Shown: positions 43,843-52,851, numbered from the stretch's first letter. The stretch is DNA of 64,000 bases from Bin87 sp965219925 (GCA_965219925.1 OZ244795.1:4092001-4156000), one strand, 5' to 3'. A program made the numbers and translations. Notes: generated from the sequence alone by a model not told the origin.

Positions 43843-44724
43843 ATGACCACAGTTGGAACCGGGAAGCATACCTATACTCTGGAATCAGACTGGGCCAAGA
43901 TGCCCGTGGCCCATCCCATGGGAGCGGTGAGCGCCCTGGCCAGCGACTCGGCCGGCGACATCTACATCTTCCACCGCGCCGATCCCCCCATCGCTATCTT
44001 CGACCGCAGCGGCAATTTCAAGAGCGGCTGGGGGAACGGGTCGTTCGTTTACGCCCACGGGTTTTACATCGAGGGTGATATCGTGTACCTGACCGACCGG
44101 GACACGTCGGTGTGCATTATGTACACGCTGGACGGCAAGCCAATCCAGATGCTGGGTCGCCACGGCGTCCATTCGGACACCGGCGCTCAGGTGGCCGGTG
44201 AGCTGGTGCCGCGGGCCGCCGGACCGTTCAACTATCCCGCCGAGATGGTGCCCTCGCCCAGCGGCGACCTGTTCGTCGCCGACGGCTACCGCAACGCCCG
44301 CGTGCACCGTTTTGATAACGACGGCAAGCTGAAGTTCTCCTGGGGCAAGCCCGGCAAGGAGGCCCCCTACGAATTTCACCTGCCTCACAGCCTGCTGGTT
44401 ACGACGGATGACACGGTGTATGTTTGCGACCGCGAAAACAGCCGCATCCAGGTGTTCGACACCATGGGCAACTTCAAGACCATGTGGACCGACTCCTGCC
44501 GGCCCACCGACATTGCGGAGACTCCTGAAGGCGATTTCGTGGTCAGCGAGCTGCCGCCGCTGGACGGCTCGCATCCGCCGCGAGTGAGCATCTACGACCG
44601 GAACGGCAACGTGCTGGCCCGCTGGGACAGCCGCTCCGCCCACGGCATCTGGTGCGACGCCCACGGCGATGTGTTCCTGGCGCTGACCGGTGACAAGGCA
44701 GTGGACAAGTACGGACGCAGCTAG
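43843..44724 (+). CDS. NHL-repeat beta-propeller protein
   Basis: The 293-residue protein consists of about six beta-propeller blades with NHL signatures: SGDLFVADGYRNARVHRFD, TVYVCDRENSRIQVFDTMG and VYLTDRDTSVCIMYTLDG. There is no signal peptide, so it is probably cytoplasmic. Related propellers occur in peptidyl-alpha-hydroxyglycine lyases and gluconolactonase-like enzymes, but no catalytic residues can be assigned. GGAGG precedes the ATG. Confidence 0.85.
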   Translation: MTTVGTGKHTYTLESDWAKMPVAHPMGAVSALASDSAGDIYIFHRADPPIAIFDRSGNFKSGWGNGSFVYAHGFYIEGDIVYLTDRDTSVCIMYTLDGKPIQMLGRHGVHSDTGAQVAGELVPRAAGPFNYPAEMVPSPSGDLFVADGYRNARVHRFDNDGKLKFSWGKPGKEAPYEFHLPHSLLVTTDDTVYVCDRENSRIQVFDTMGNFKTMWTDSCRPTDIAETPEGDFVVSELPPLDGSHPPRVSIYDRNGNVLARWDSRSAHGIWCDAHGDVFLALTGDKAVDKYGRS

Positions 44725-44729
44725 TTGGA

Positions 44730-45163
44730 TAGCGCTCCCCTCACCCCAACCCCTCTCCCGGTGGGAGAGGGGCGCCGAATCTAACATCGATGGACAGGAT
44801 GGACAGGATTTTGGGGAGGGGACAGGATTGCCACGCTACGCTCGCGATGACAGATCAAAGCGGGTACGAGTGAGGCTACAGGGCCTTTTCAAGGTCCCGC
44901 AACCTCCGCTCATGGTGAGCTTGTCGAACCACGGGCAACCATCCTTCGACGGGCTCAGGATGAGCGGAGAGAACAGGCCGACCAACGCCATCGCGGGCCG
45001 CTGTACGGCAGGGTCATTCGGTTTTACAAGAAATCCCCTCTCCCTTGATGGGAGAGGGTTAGGGTGAGGGTGAAGGTGTGAGATAGGGAACTATCCTGCG
45101 GCAGGCTATACCCCTCACCTCAGCCCTCTCCCACAAGGGGAGAGGGAGAATCGAAAGGCCCTG
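44730..45163. repeat. Repeat cluster (A, C and B fragments)
   Basis: The 544-base gap before the luciferase-like gene holds an A fragment (44731-44773), a GATGGACAGGATGGACAGG unit (44790-44812), a B fragment (TTGCCACGCTACGCTCGCGATGACAG), a C copy (from 44880) and a complete A copy at 45010-45163. Confidence 0.8.
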
Positions 45164-45202
45164 CGCTGTACGGCCGGGTAAGCGGGCTGGCTGGGCCAAA
45201 TC

Positions 45203-45211
45203 TGCTACAAT
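45203..45211 (+). promoter_or_regulatory. Extended -10 promoter of the luciferase-like gene
   Basis: TGCTACAAT (hexamer 45206-45211) lies 57 nt before the ATG. Confidence 0.45.
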
Positions 45212-45268
45212 GCGCACAACTACCGGATCGATGAAATTTATTGCACGTTTGGCCTGGAGGCGCACGTT

Positions 45269-46396
45269 ATGGAACTCGGCCTTTTTTACCAGATTCAGGT
45301 GCCCAAACCCTGGGACGATCAGAGCGAGTCGCGCAAGTTCCAGGAGATGATAGAGCAGGTCTGCTTTGCCGAAGAGATCGGCATGACCAGCGTTTGGTTT
45401 GTGGAACACCATTTCCGCTCGGAATGGTCACATTCCAGCGCACCCGACATCACGCTGGCGGCGCTGAGCCAACGCACCACCAACATGCGTCTGGGCATCG
45501 CCGTGGTGCTGGCTCCCCTGCACCACCCGCTGAACGTCGCATCCCGCATGGCCACGCTGGACATAATCTCCGGCGGGCGCGTGAACCTGGGCATCGGACG
45601 CTCGGGTTATCCCTACCAGATGTTGCCCTACGGCTCCGACCTGGCCGATGTTTCGGAGATGGTCGAGGAATATCTGAAGATCATTCCCGGCGCCTGGACC
45701 GAAGAGATTTTCTCCTTCGAGGGCAAGCACTACAACATCCCGCCGCGGGAGGTGATCCCCAAGCCGGTGCAGAAGCCGCACCCGCCCATCTGGCAGGCCG
45801 TGAGCCAGGAGTCCACCGCCGAGAAGGTGGGACGGCAGGGTCTGGGCTGCTTGGCGCAGACCAGCGTTGGCCTGGCGCGCGCCGAGGGGTTGATCAAGAT
45901 TTACCGCGATGCCATCCAGAATCCCGAGCCGGTCACCGGGATGGTTTATCCGCGCGTGGCGGGCAACACCGTGGCGTTGTGCATGGAAGACCGCGAGAAG
46001 GCTTTCCAGCGTGGCGAGGAGATTATCGACTGGTATCGGGTGCAGCAGCGCATTCGCGATTCCTACGTTTGGCAGGGTTACGACCCGGCGAAGGTTCCGG
46101 ACGATTACCAGTTCCACTACCAGCGGGCGGTGCAGGCCGATACCGCGCGCGCCGACGAGGTTACATCCAGGTCGCTGATCGACGACGGTGGACGCTTCTG
46201 CATTGGCAACCCCGACGATTGCATCCAGTACATCGAGTCCTACGAACGGATGGGCGTGGACGAAATCATGCCGCTGTTCCAGGTTGGCCCGGTGACGCAC
46301 GAGGAGGTGATGGAATCGTTGCGGCTGTTCGGCAAGTACATCATCCCTCACTTTCAGGCGAAGGCTCGCCAGGAGGCAGTGGCCGCCGATAACTAG
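45269..46396 (+). CDS. Luciferase-like flavin-dependent monooxygenase (LLM class)
   Basis: The 375-residue TIM-barrel protein shows the bacterial luciferase family pattern: VCFAEEIGMTSVWFVEHHF, LAALSQRTTNMRLGIAVVLA, PLNVASRMATLDIISGGRVN, GIGRSGYPYQ and CIGNPDDCIQYIESYERMGV. It would use reduced FMN or F420 to oxidise an organic substrate, unidentified. GGAGG precedes the ATG. Its stop codon abuts the first 127-bp repeat of the IS630 cluster. Confidence 0.88.
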   Translation: MELGLFYQIQVPKPWDDQSESRKFQEMIEQVCFAEEIGMTSVWFVEHHFRSEWSHSSAPDITLAALSQRTTNMRLGIAVVLAPLHHPLNVASRMATLDIISGGRVNLGIGRSGYPYQMLPYGSDLADVSEMVEEYLKIIPGAWTEEIFSFEGKHYNIPPREVIPKPVQKPHPPIWQAVSQESTAEKVGRQGLGCLAQTSVGLARAEGLIKIYRDAIQNPEPVTGMVYPRVAGNTVALCMEDREKAFQRGEEIIDWYRVQQRIRDSYVWQGYDPAKVPDDYQFHYQRAVQADTARADEVTSRSLIDDGGRFCIGNPDDCIQYIESYERMGVDEIMPLFQVGPVTHEEVMESLRLFGKYIIPHFQAKARQEAVAADN

Positions 46397-46523
46397 TGGT
46401 CCGAAATCTTTGTAATGATGGGTTGATTGGTACAGGGCCTTTCCCCGGCCATACAGGGCTTTATGGAGACTATCGTCGAGCAATCTGGCATTCCACACCC
46501 GTCATTTCAAGAATGTTGGTCTA

Positions 46524-47680
46524 CTAAACCAAAGCCAAGGTGGGATGTGCATTTGCCTGACACCGGGAATCGGACGTGAGGTCTCGTAGGAGTGCCTCAG
46601 CCCTTGATTGCAGGACCGTCCGGCAACGCCGTCTTACCTCGTCTTTCCGGCTGGCCAGCCCGGTGAGGAAACGGTTGACCCTCTCCCGTACCGCCGCCTT
46701 GCTCCCCAGGCACAGGTTGCCGGTGGCCTCCTCTCTCGCCCAGCCCCAGATGGCCTCGTCGGCGTTGAAGTCCGGACTGTAGCCCGGCAGATTCACCAGC
46801 CGCAGGTTCAGCCCAGGCGTCCTGAGGTATTCTCTCACCGCATCGCCTCGATGCGCCGGCGCGTTGTCCCAGATCACGTTCAGCCGCTTGCCGTGTTTCT
46901 CCCGTAACTGCTTCAAGAAGGCAACCGAGGTCCCGGCGTTGCTGTTGCCCTCCAGTTCCATCCACTCCACTTCGCCCGTCTCCAGGCACACCGCCGAGTA
47001 ATAGCTGGCCTTCTCCCCGTAGCTGGGGCTGGTTGAGTCCACCAATGCCGACTCTCCTCTCAGCACCCACTTGCCCCGCAGTTCGGCGTCGGCCCGGAAG
47101 TGGGCCTCGTCGGCAAAGAACACCTTGGCTCCAGTGCGCCCCGACTCGTCCCAAAAGGCGGCATACTCCGCCACGAAGGCCTCACGCTTGGATTCATTCG
47201 CTTTGACCAATCGCTTCTTGGGCCGCTTGAAGGCGAATCCCAAGCAGTGTAGATAGTTCAGACAACTGCTGCGGCACAGGCTGACACCAAAGCGTCCCGA
47301 AACAAACTGCCGCACCGCCTTCCAATACCAGTTGGCCATTTCCATGCCTGACCATGACGGCGGCAGTTGCACCGCCGCTTTCAACTCCTCTTGTTGCGCT
47401 TGGTCAATGGCGGGGGGGAACCACCGGTCTGCTCGAATAGCAGGGCCGCAGGCCCTCCCTCACCGAAGGCCGAGGCCCAGCGTCCGATGGTGTGGGGGTC
47501 CCGCTCCAGCGCTTCCGCAGTGGCCGCCGCCGTCCAACCCTGGGCCAAGAGCAACATGGCGTACCAACGCTCCCGCTCCCGGGGCGTAGGCGCCAGAATC
47601 ATCCGCCGCCTGAGGTCCTTCTCTCTCATCTGCCATCGTTCCAGCCACCGCCCTATCTCTCTCACCCCCATCAGCAACAC
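46524..47680 (-). CDS. IS630-family transposase, two frames
   Basis: The first frame (47680-47381) carries the HTH region AQGWTAAATAEALERDPHTI. The second (to 46524) carries the DDE domain: VFFADEAHFRADAEL (Asp), NVIWDNAPAHRGDAV (Asp) and SPDFNADEAIWGWAREE (Glu). The frames meet at a C7 run near 47412, allowing a -1 shift. The stop codon is inside the terminal repeat. All catalytic residues are present, so it could mobilise the MITEs. Confidence 0.88.
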
Positions 47681-47763
47681 CTCCCAACTCCCGAGGTCAG
47701 CTAACCAGTTACGGCCTCAATTTACCCCACGCCTCTGCGCATTTCACCTTGGCTTTGGTTTAG
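46524..47763. mobile_element. IS630-family insertion sequence
   Basis: The 1240-bp element has inverted ends CTAAACCAAAGCCAAGGTG / CACCTTGGCTTTGGTTTAG and TA duplications at 46522-46523 and 47764-47765, as expected for IS630/Tc1-mariner elements. The two MITEs in this window share its ends. Confidence 0.92.
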
Positions 47764-47890
47764 TAGTCCGAAATCTTTGTAATGATGGGTTGATTGGTAC
47801 AGGGCCTTTCCCCGGCCATACCGGGCTTTGTGGAGACTATCGTCGAGCAATCTGGCATTCCACACCCGTCATTTCAAGAATGTTGGTCTA

Positions 47891-48042
47891 CTAAACTAAA
47901 GCCAAGGTGGGATGTACATTTAAGTGGCGATGATGATCAGCTGGGTTAAGTCCGTGAATCCCTCTCATCCGTACTCGGAGAACGACCCGGCTCCGTCGTT
48001 TGACCCCCACCATCTGCGCATTTCACCTTGGCTTTAGTTTAG
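47891..48042. mobile_element. MITE copy 2, IS630-related ends
   Basis: This 152-bp element is the inverted twin of 38094-38244, with ends CTAAACTAAAGCCAAGGTG / CACCTTGGCTTTAGTTTAG and TA at 47889-47890 and 48043-48044. It has no reading frame. The ends match the IS630 element next to it except for one base. Confidence 0.9.
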
Positions 48043-48212
48043 TAGTCCGAAATCTTTGTAATGATGGGTTGATTGGTACAGGGCCTTTCCCCGGCCATAC
48101 CGGGTTTATGGAGACTATCGCCGAGCAATCTGGCATTCCACCCGTCATTTCAAGAATGTTGGTCTACTAGGACAATTTTTCGGGCGGACACGCCATAGAT
48201 CCGGGGAAGATA

Positions 48213-48242
48213 AACCCCCGACGGAGTTATCCGTTGGGGGTT
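48213..48242. promoter_or_regulatory. 13-bp hairpin downstream of the tubulin-like gene
   Basis: AACCCCCGACGGA, loop GTTA and TCCGTTGGGGGTT form a 13-bp stem with one G-T pair. On the minus strand it is followed by TTTATCTT, so it may be a second, back-up terminator for 48368-49885. Confidence 0.5.
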
Positions 48243-48292
48243 CAACTTGGTGCGACGGGCAATCGGACCGACGGCTAACCGGCCAATGGATT

Positions 48293-48338
48293 AAAAAAGG
48301 AACCGGCGCTGGTTGGGCGATTGCCTGCAGCGCCGGCT
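48293..48338 (-). terminator. Rho-independent terminator of the tubulin-like gene A
   Basis: On the minus strand CCGGCGCTG pairs with CAGCGCCGG across a 16-nt loop and is followed by TTCCTTTTTT. It lies about 30 nt after the stop at 48368. Confidence 0.75.
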
Positions 48339-48367
48339 TTCAGGGCCTGGCGGGTTGGGGAAGCGGA

Positions 48368-49885
48368 TTACCGACGGAATTCGCTTCCAGCGCCGCTATC
48401 GCCGTTGGTGTAGCCGTTACCAGACTGCTGTTCGGCGCCGGCGGTGCGTATCCGGGTGATCTCCCGTTCCCGCTCGACTCGGCGGAGGTGTCCGCGTGAC
48501 AGGTAACTGAATTGAGTGGGACCGTGCTCGGGTACGCCGTCTTGTGGCATGAAGTGGTTGGTTCCGAAGCCGATCTGGTAAACCCGGCCGTCTTCGGAGT
48601 TAAAGCGGCTATGGTCTTCGTTCTTGCCCATGATGCGCTCGATGCTGTGAATGCCAGCGCCGCGGAGCGGGTAGATCATGCTGACGAACATGTGGTTTTC
48701 GCCGCTATCGACGGGGAAACTGGCCGGAGCGAAGGAGTACGACAGGTTGGGAAAGGCCTCTTCGTAACCTTCCCGGTCCAGCTGGTCGCGTACGTCGGCT
48801 TCAATTTCCTTGACGCCCTCTGGGTTGATGGGCAGGGTAACAACCACGCGTATGACCGATTCGTCCTCGATGGGATCGTGCTCAGCCATTTGCAGGTCTC
48901 GACGCTTGGGGTCAACCATTTCCCACAGGGCGTTCTTGATCTGCCACGTTACATGGTTATCTTTGCCTTTGATGACTGCCATCTGGCGGTTGCCGAAGGG
49001 CAGCCGGAAGCGACCGCCCTGGCGAACTTCGGCGACATCAACGCGGCGGCTGAGCACTCGCATACCCAACCAACCGTTGGAGTATTTGCCAAAGCTGGAG
49101 GCGGTTTCGGCCAGCGATCCGCTATCGCTCTGGTACTCCATCGCTGCCTCGACAGAGGCGAGTCCGATGGCCAGTTTGTCGTCCAGGGTGCTGTAATTCC
49201 GGTACATGCGATTGTCAGTGAGCAATGATGGGAAACCCACTTCGGTCCGACCGGTTTGCGGGTCGATTTTGTTCATGGTTTCTTCGTAAGCGCCCCAAGT
49301 CTCGCGGCGCATGTTTTCTTCAAGGGCGTGCTCTTTGGGGAGCAGCACGATGGGCAGGAAAAGGGCTTCGGGGAACTGCTCGGCAAGCTTGCGGTGGAGC
49401 AATCCACCAAGTTTGGCGTGGCCACCAAAGCCCAGCCATTCCACGATAACCTGCGGAGGTGCGCTGACCGCTTCGGATCGCTGCGCGACCAAGTCAACCA
49501 TACGGTCCAGGTCGCGATCTATCAGCCCGTAAAAATCTTTGAAGGCGTTGGGGTCCCGAAGGAACCCGTCAACCTTGGGGAAGTATTCGGGAAGGATGAC
49601 GGGCAAACTTCCGCCGCTGGGAACGCGTCGCATCTGGTGTACTTCAGATTCTATGTCTGAAACCGTGCCCTGGTTGCAGTCATAGATGAACATACCCTGG
49701 AGGCGGTTGAGAACCCCGGCCTGGCCCATTCGTTTGGCCCAGTTCCAGCTGCGCTTGTATCCGGCGGTGCCGACTGAGACAGACAGGATAGGCGGCGGTT
49801 TCCCCCCATCATATCTATCGTCTGCTGCCACCACCGGGTGGACGGATTCTCTTCGGACTCTGAAAGTTCGTGCTTTCGGTGGCAT
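48368..49885 (-). CDS. Divergent tubulin/FtsZ-like protein A
   Basis: The 505-residue protein resembles the tubulin/FtsZ fold in segment order, though it matches no family I know closely. Residues 32-71 give a Rossmann-like start (ILSVSVGTAGYKRSWNWAKR ... MFIYDCN), compare FtsZ VIGVGGGGGNAV..VNTD. Residues 145-190 read VIVEWLGFGGHAKLGGLLHR then ALFLPIVLLPKEHALEEN, in the place of the GGGTGTG loop and VVTKPFNFEG. Residues 221-245 (LLTDNRMYRN...LDDKLAIGLASVE) match the IPNDKLL...NDVLKGAVQGI region. The canonical GGGTGTG is not conserved, so GTP use is unproven. The tail is Gly/Asn/Ser-rich, like a flexible linker. GGAG precedes the ATG. Confidence 0.55.
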   Translation of the reverse strand: MPPKARTFRVRRESVHPVVAADDRYDGGKPPPILSVSVGTAGYKRSWNWAKRMGQAGVLNRLQGMFIYDCNQGTVSDIESEVHQMRRVPSGGSLPVILPEYFPKVDGFLRDPNAFKDFYGLIDRDLDRMVDLVAQRSEAVSAPPQVIVEWLGFGGHAKLGGLLHRKLAEQFPEALFLPIVLLPKEHALEENMRRETWGAYEETMNKIDPQTGRTEVGFPSLLTDNRMYRNYSTLDDKLAIGLASVEAAMEYQSDSGSLAETASSFGKYSNGWLGMRVLSRRVDVAEVRQGGRFRLPFGNRQMAVIKGKDNHVTWQIKNALWEMVDPKRRDLQMAEHDPIEDESVIRVVVTLPINPEGVKEIEADVRDQLDREGYEEAFPNLSYSFAPASFPVDSGENHMFVSMIYPLRGAGIHSIERIMGKNEDHSRFNSEDGRVYQIGFGTNHFMPQDGVPEHGPTQFSYLSRGHLRRVEREREITRIRTAGAEQQSGNGYTNGDSGAGSEFRR

Positions 49886-50093
49886 AGCTACTCCGTGGCC
49901 TCCTTCCTACATTGGCCAGGTAACTCGGGATCTGCCTTGGGTAAATCTGCCCGGGAAGTGAGGCCAACTGGAGGCAGAATTACTTACGTGATGATACCGG
50001 AAGCGGTGGTTATTTAAGATTACGTCGCCCGCGCTTTTCCAGGTAATTGTTCACCAAATTATTGGTCGTTATGGGTTCGTATAACTGATGCAA

Positions 50094-50123
50094 ATCATAG
50101 CAGTGACAGTTCCGCATTGTCAA
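50094..50123 (-). promoter_or_regulatory. Promoter of tubulin-like gene A
   Basis: On the minus strand TTGACA (50118-50123) and TATGAT (50094-50099) are separated by 18 nt. The surrounding 49950-50210 region is clearly AT-rich for this genome. The transcript would have a leader of about 200 nt before the ATG at 49885. Confidence 0.55.
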
Positions 50124-50230
50124 ACGATAGCATTGGCACGGTAAGTCGCATTTTTACAATTCTTAGAAATTGCAATTTTCGCTCACCTGAAGTCGCTATG
50201 CTCCGATTTGCCAACATCTGCCGGGGGTGC

Positions 50231-50407
50231 AGGGCCTTTCGGTTTTCCTCATGTCATTGCGACCCCGTACTTGATATGGGGGTGGCAATCTCGACGCCGT
50301 AGCAATGATGGTTCCCCGGCGTGTGCTCAACCTCAACGAGATTGCCACGTGGTTCGACAGGCTCACCATGAGCGGCTGCGCTCCTCGCAATGACAACCGA
50401 ATGACCC
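50231..50407. repeat. Repeat B, complete copy with internal hairpin
   Basis: AGGGCCTTTCGGTTTTCCTC start and CCGAATGACCCT end, as in 11270-11435. An ACCCCGTACTTGATATGGGGG hairpin is placed after the left CATTGCG. It lies between the two tubulin-like genes. Confidence 0.85.
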
Positions 50408-50441
50408 TGGGGGGTGCAAGGGGTGCAAAAAGAGCAGGCAA

Positions 50442-51794
50442 CTAGATGTAGAGTGTAGAGCTCGACCTCCCCGGATGTTCGCCTGAAGTTAGTGGTGCGG
50501 GAAGGTTGGGCTGGTCGAGATGGTAATAAGAACCGAATCCGGTTTCGGCAACCACCCGGCGGCGGCCTTCGTTAGGCTCACGGTTGGGATGCAGAATGTC
50601 CAGCACGGGTGCGAGATCGCCCTGCACCGGATAGATGCGGGTAACGTGCATATACGGGTCTTTTTTGAGACCTTCGGTGAAACGGGCGGTATTGAAGGCG
50701 ATGTCCATGTTTGGATATCTGGCAAATATGCCGCTGCGGTCCAGGACTTCGGCCGCCTCCAATGCCATGGATTCCAGCGCGTCGGGATGGATGGGCAGCG
50801 AAACGACCACTTCCTGGGGAGCGTTGGGGGATGTGTTGACGCCGGCGGCCATTTGTGCGGATGGGTCGAAGGTTGACCAGATCGCGTGTCCCAGGGACAT
50901 GTAGGTTTCGTCTTCGGGGCCTATTGCCGCGTATTGCTGCCATCTGGGGGGGAATCGCAGCCACTTGAACCGGTTGGTCACCGGCATACTGCGCTTGACG
51001 ATGCCCATGCCCAGCCAGCCGCTGGAAGCTGGGATCAGGCGTCGGCAGGCGCCGGCCAGGGGGCTGCCTGAAGTTTCTTCCTCTTCGAAATCCGCCATCT
51101 CGATGCCGGCCAGGCCGGTTGCCAACCGCAGGTCGTCTTCGCCAGATACGCTGGACGATTGCGTGGTAACCAGGCAGTTGGAGCCTTCCAGCAGGGATTC
51201 GTACTGCTCCCAGATGTAACGCCGGGTCCATTCTTCGCAAACGTGGTCGGTGGGCAACATCATTACCGGTAGTATGATGGCCGACGGGAAGGTGTTGCGC
51301 AGTTTGCCGTGCAGATGCCCGCCCAAGACGGAGTGCCCCGCAAATCCCATGAATTCGATGATGATATCGGGGGAATGGCCCGACCGGTCTGATTGGGCCA
51401 TGATCTGGCTGACTACGTTGTCCATGTCCCGTTCCACGGGTCCGCTGTATTCCTGGAAGATGCGCGGGTCCCGCATGAAACCGTTGGGCAGGGGTACGTA
51501 ACTCGGGAAAATTATCTGGATGCCAGTACCCTGCCGACTTTTGCCGAGGAACTTGCTCAGATACCTTGTGATGTGGGAGATGGTAATTTCGTTGCAGTCG
51601 TAGAACACTGCGCTCTGGATCCGGCGCACGGCGGAGAGTTCGGACATGCGCTGCAGAAACATGAGGGCGCGGCGACCGCCGGCGGTACCGATGCCGGCCA
51701 CCACAATGTTGGGCGCGCTGGCCTGGGTGCGGCGGTTCGCGGTTCGCAGCAATTCCGGGCTGCGGTTGCGGGAATGTACGAAAATGGTTGACAT
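50442..51794 (-). CDS. Divergent tubulin/FtsZ-like protein B
   Basis: The 450-residue protein is a distant paralog of A. Corresponding segments: IVVAGIGTAGGRRALMFLQR ... AVFYDCN (residues 30-68), DIIIEFMGFAGHSVLGGHLH then AIILPVMMLPTDHVCEEW (143-189), and CLVTTQSSSVSGEDDLRLATGLAGIE split around 207-232. C-terminal similarity includes MHVTRIYPVQGDLAPVLDIL (A: MFVSMIYPLRGAG). In B the glycine-rich N-terminal loop is closer to FtsZ (GIGTAGG) than in A. The loop that is GGGTGTG in FtsZ reads GFAGHSVLGG. Possible polymer-forming or decayed partner; a nucleotide-binding role is inference. Confidence 0.55.
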   Translation of the reverse strand: MSTIFVHSRNRSPELLRTANRRTQASAPNIVVAGIGTAGGRRALMFLQRMSELSAVRRIQSAVFYDCNEITISHITRYLSKFLGKSRQGTGIQIIFPSYVPLPNGFMRDPRIFQEYSGPVERDMDNVVSQIMAQSDRSGHSPDIIIEFMGFAGHSVLGGHLHGKLRNTFPSAIILPVMMLPTDHVCEEWTRRYIWEQYESLLEGSNCLVTTQSSSVSGEDDLRLATGLAGIEMADFEEEETSGSPLAGACRRLIPASSGWLGMGIVKRSMPVTNRFKWLRFPPRWQQYAAIGPEDETYMSLGHAIWSTFDPSAQMAAGVNTSPNAPQEVVVSLPIHPDALESMALEAAEVLDRSGIFARYPNMDIAFNTARFTEGLKKDPYMHVTRIYPVQGDLAPVLDILHPNREPNEGRRRVVAETGFGSYYHLDQPNLPAPLTSGEHPGRSSSTLYI

Positions 51795-51870
51795 ATTGTG
51801 GCAGTCTGAAGGGTATCAATGGCGCCGGATGCCGATGCCGCTCGGCGGTGGTGTCCGGGGTAGAGGAGGC

Positions 51871-51898
51871 TCACCACGGTTAACTATAACCGTGGTGA
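51871..51898. promoter_or_regulatory. 12-bp perfect palindrome upstream of tubulin-like gene B
   Basis: TCACCACGGTTA, spacer ACTA and TAACCGTGGTGA. It lies 77-104 bases before the ATG at 51794 and 64 bases after the hydrolase stop. There is no T-run on either side, so an operator is as likely as a terminator. Confidence 0.5.
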
Positions 51899-51961
51899 AC
51901 CCATCGTGGCTAATCGGTGGATATACGGATTGTCCTGTTTTTTGGAGTCAGGCGCCCGGTT

Positions 51962-52759
51962 TCAGGCCGGTTTCAGGAAGGAAACCACCGCGTCCACAAA
52001 TCCTTCTGGATCTTCGATCTGTGGAATATGGCCCACTCCGGGCATGATGTGCTTGCGGGCCCGCACGATGTTGTTGTGGAGCAGTTCTTCGCCATCCCGC
52101 AAACGGTCGAGCTCGCCATAGAGCACCAGGGTTTCCCTGGCGGTGATGCGGGGCAGGCGGGTCATGATGTCATACCAGGCCAACGACTGGTGCAGCTTCT
52201 GTACCCAGACCCCGGCCTGCGCGCGGGTGCCGTTGGTGGCGTCCACCCATTCGGGGCGCGGCTCGGCGAAGGTGGTGGCCTCCTTGAGCTGCTCTGCGCT
52301 GCGCGGCACCGGCATACCATCCCCATCGTAACCAGCGGCAGCCTCGGCGATGCGCTGGGGGGCGGTTCGCGCATCCCAAACCGGCGCGCCAACCAGGACC
52401 AGTTTGTCCAGCCGGTCGGGGTAGGTGGCAGCCATTTCGGTGGCCAACACTGCGCCCACCGAGTTACCCACGTAGTGGCCGCGGTGTATGTTGAGAACCT
52501 GGCAGGCGTCGTCGAGGGCCTGGGCGTAGTCGGGAATGTTGAAATGCCGGGTGGGTTTGTCGGACTCGCCGTGCCCCATCATGTCGAAGGCATAGCAGGT
52601 GTAGTGTTGGCTGAGGGCGTCAATGACGGTACTCCACGCCCAGGTAGATGTGCCCAGCGGGTGCAGCATCACCAGCGGATAGCCGGCGCCCTGTTTGACG
52701 AAGTGCATGTTGCCTTCGCGGGTTTCAACTGTATCGGTGAGGTCGCGCTGTACGAACAT
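51962..52759 (-). CDS. Alpha/beta-fold hydrolase
   Basis: The 265-residue protein is a typical alpha/beta hydrolase: oxyanion region VMLHPLGTSTWAWSTVID, nucleophile elbow GNSVGAVLA (Ser), acid YGELDRLRD and catalytic His in GVGHIPQIEDPEGF. Likely an esterase, lactonase or C-C hydrolase; the substrate is not evident. The ATG follows AAGGAGG at good spacing. Confidence 0.9.
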   Translation of the reverse strand: MFVQRDLTDTVETREGNMHFVKQGAGYPLVMLHPLGTSTWAWSTVIDALSQHYTCYAFDMMGHGESDKPTRHFNIPDYAQALDDACQVLNIHRGHYVGNSVGAVLATEMAATYPDRLDKLVLVGAPVWDARTAPQRIAEAAAGYDGDGMPVPRSAEQLKEATTFAEPRPEWVDATNGTRAQAGVWVQKLHQSLAWYDIMTRLPRITARETLVLYGELDRLRDGEELLHNNIVRARKHIMPGVGHIPQIEDPEGFVDAVVSFLKPA

Positions 52760-52807
52760 AACCGTGGCCTCCTTTCTTTAGCCAAAGGCATCTATGGTCA
52801 AACGCAG

Positions 52808-52841
52808 GACCGACCACTGAAAATCCACCAGGGGGTCGGTC
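52808..52841. promoter_or_regulatory. Inverted repeat at the hydrolase transcription start (candidate operator)
   Basis: GACCGACC (52808-52815) and GGTCGGTC (52834-52841) are complementary arms 18 nt apart, just downstream of the -10 box. The arm resembles TetR-family operators. No regulator gene is adjacent. Confidence 0.4.
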
Positions 52842-52851
52842 AGTTGGTGCA

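Larger units (their letters stand above)
46397..48166. repeat. Three copies of a 127-bp direct repeat (R1-R3) around IS630 and a MITE
   Basis: Copies lie at 46397-46523, 47764-47890 and 48043-48166. Each starts TAGTCCGAAATC (R1: TGGTCC), contains AGGGCCTTTCCCCGGCCATA and ends AAGAATGTTGGTCTA. R1 and R2 are separated exactly by the IS630 element, R2 and R3 exactly by MITE copy 2. TA lies at every junction. Collapsing both insertions leaves three tandem repeats. Confidence 0.88.

Noticed and set aside
51871..51898. Palindrome as a Rho-independent terminator of the hydrolase gene
   Set aside because: No T-run follows on either strand, so it is left as a possible operator or structural element.
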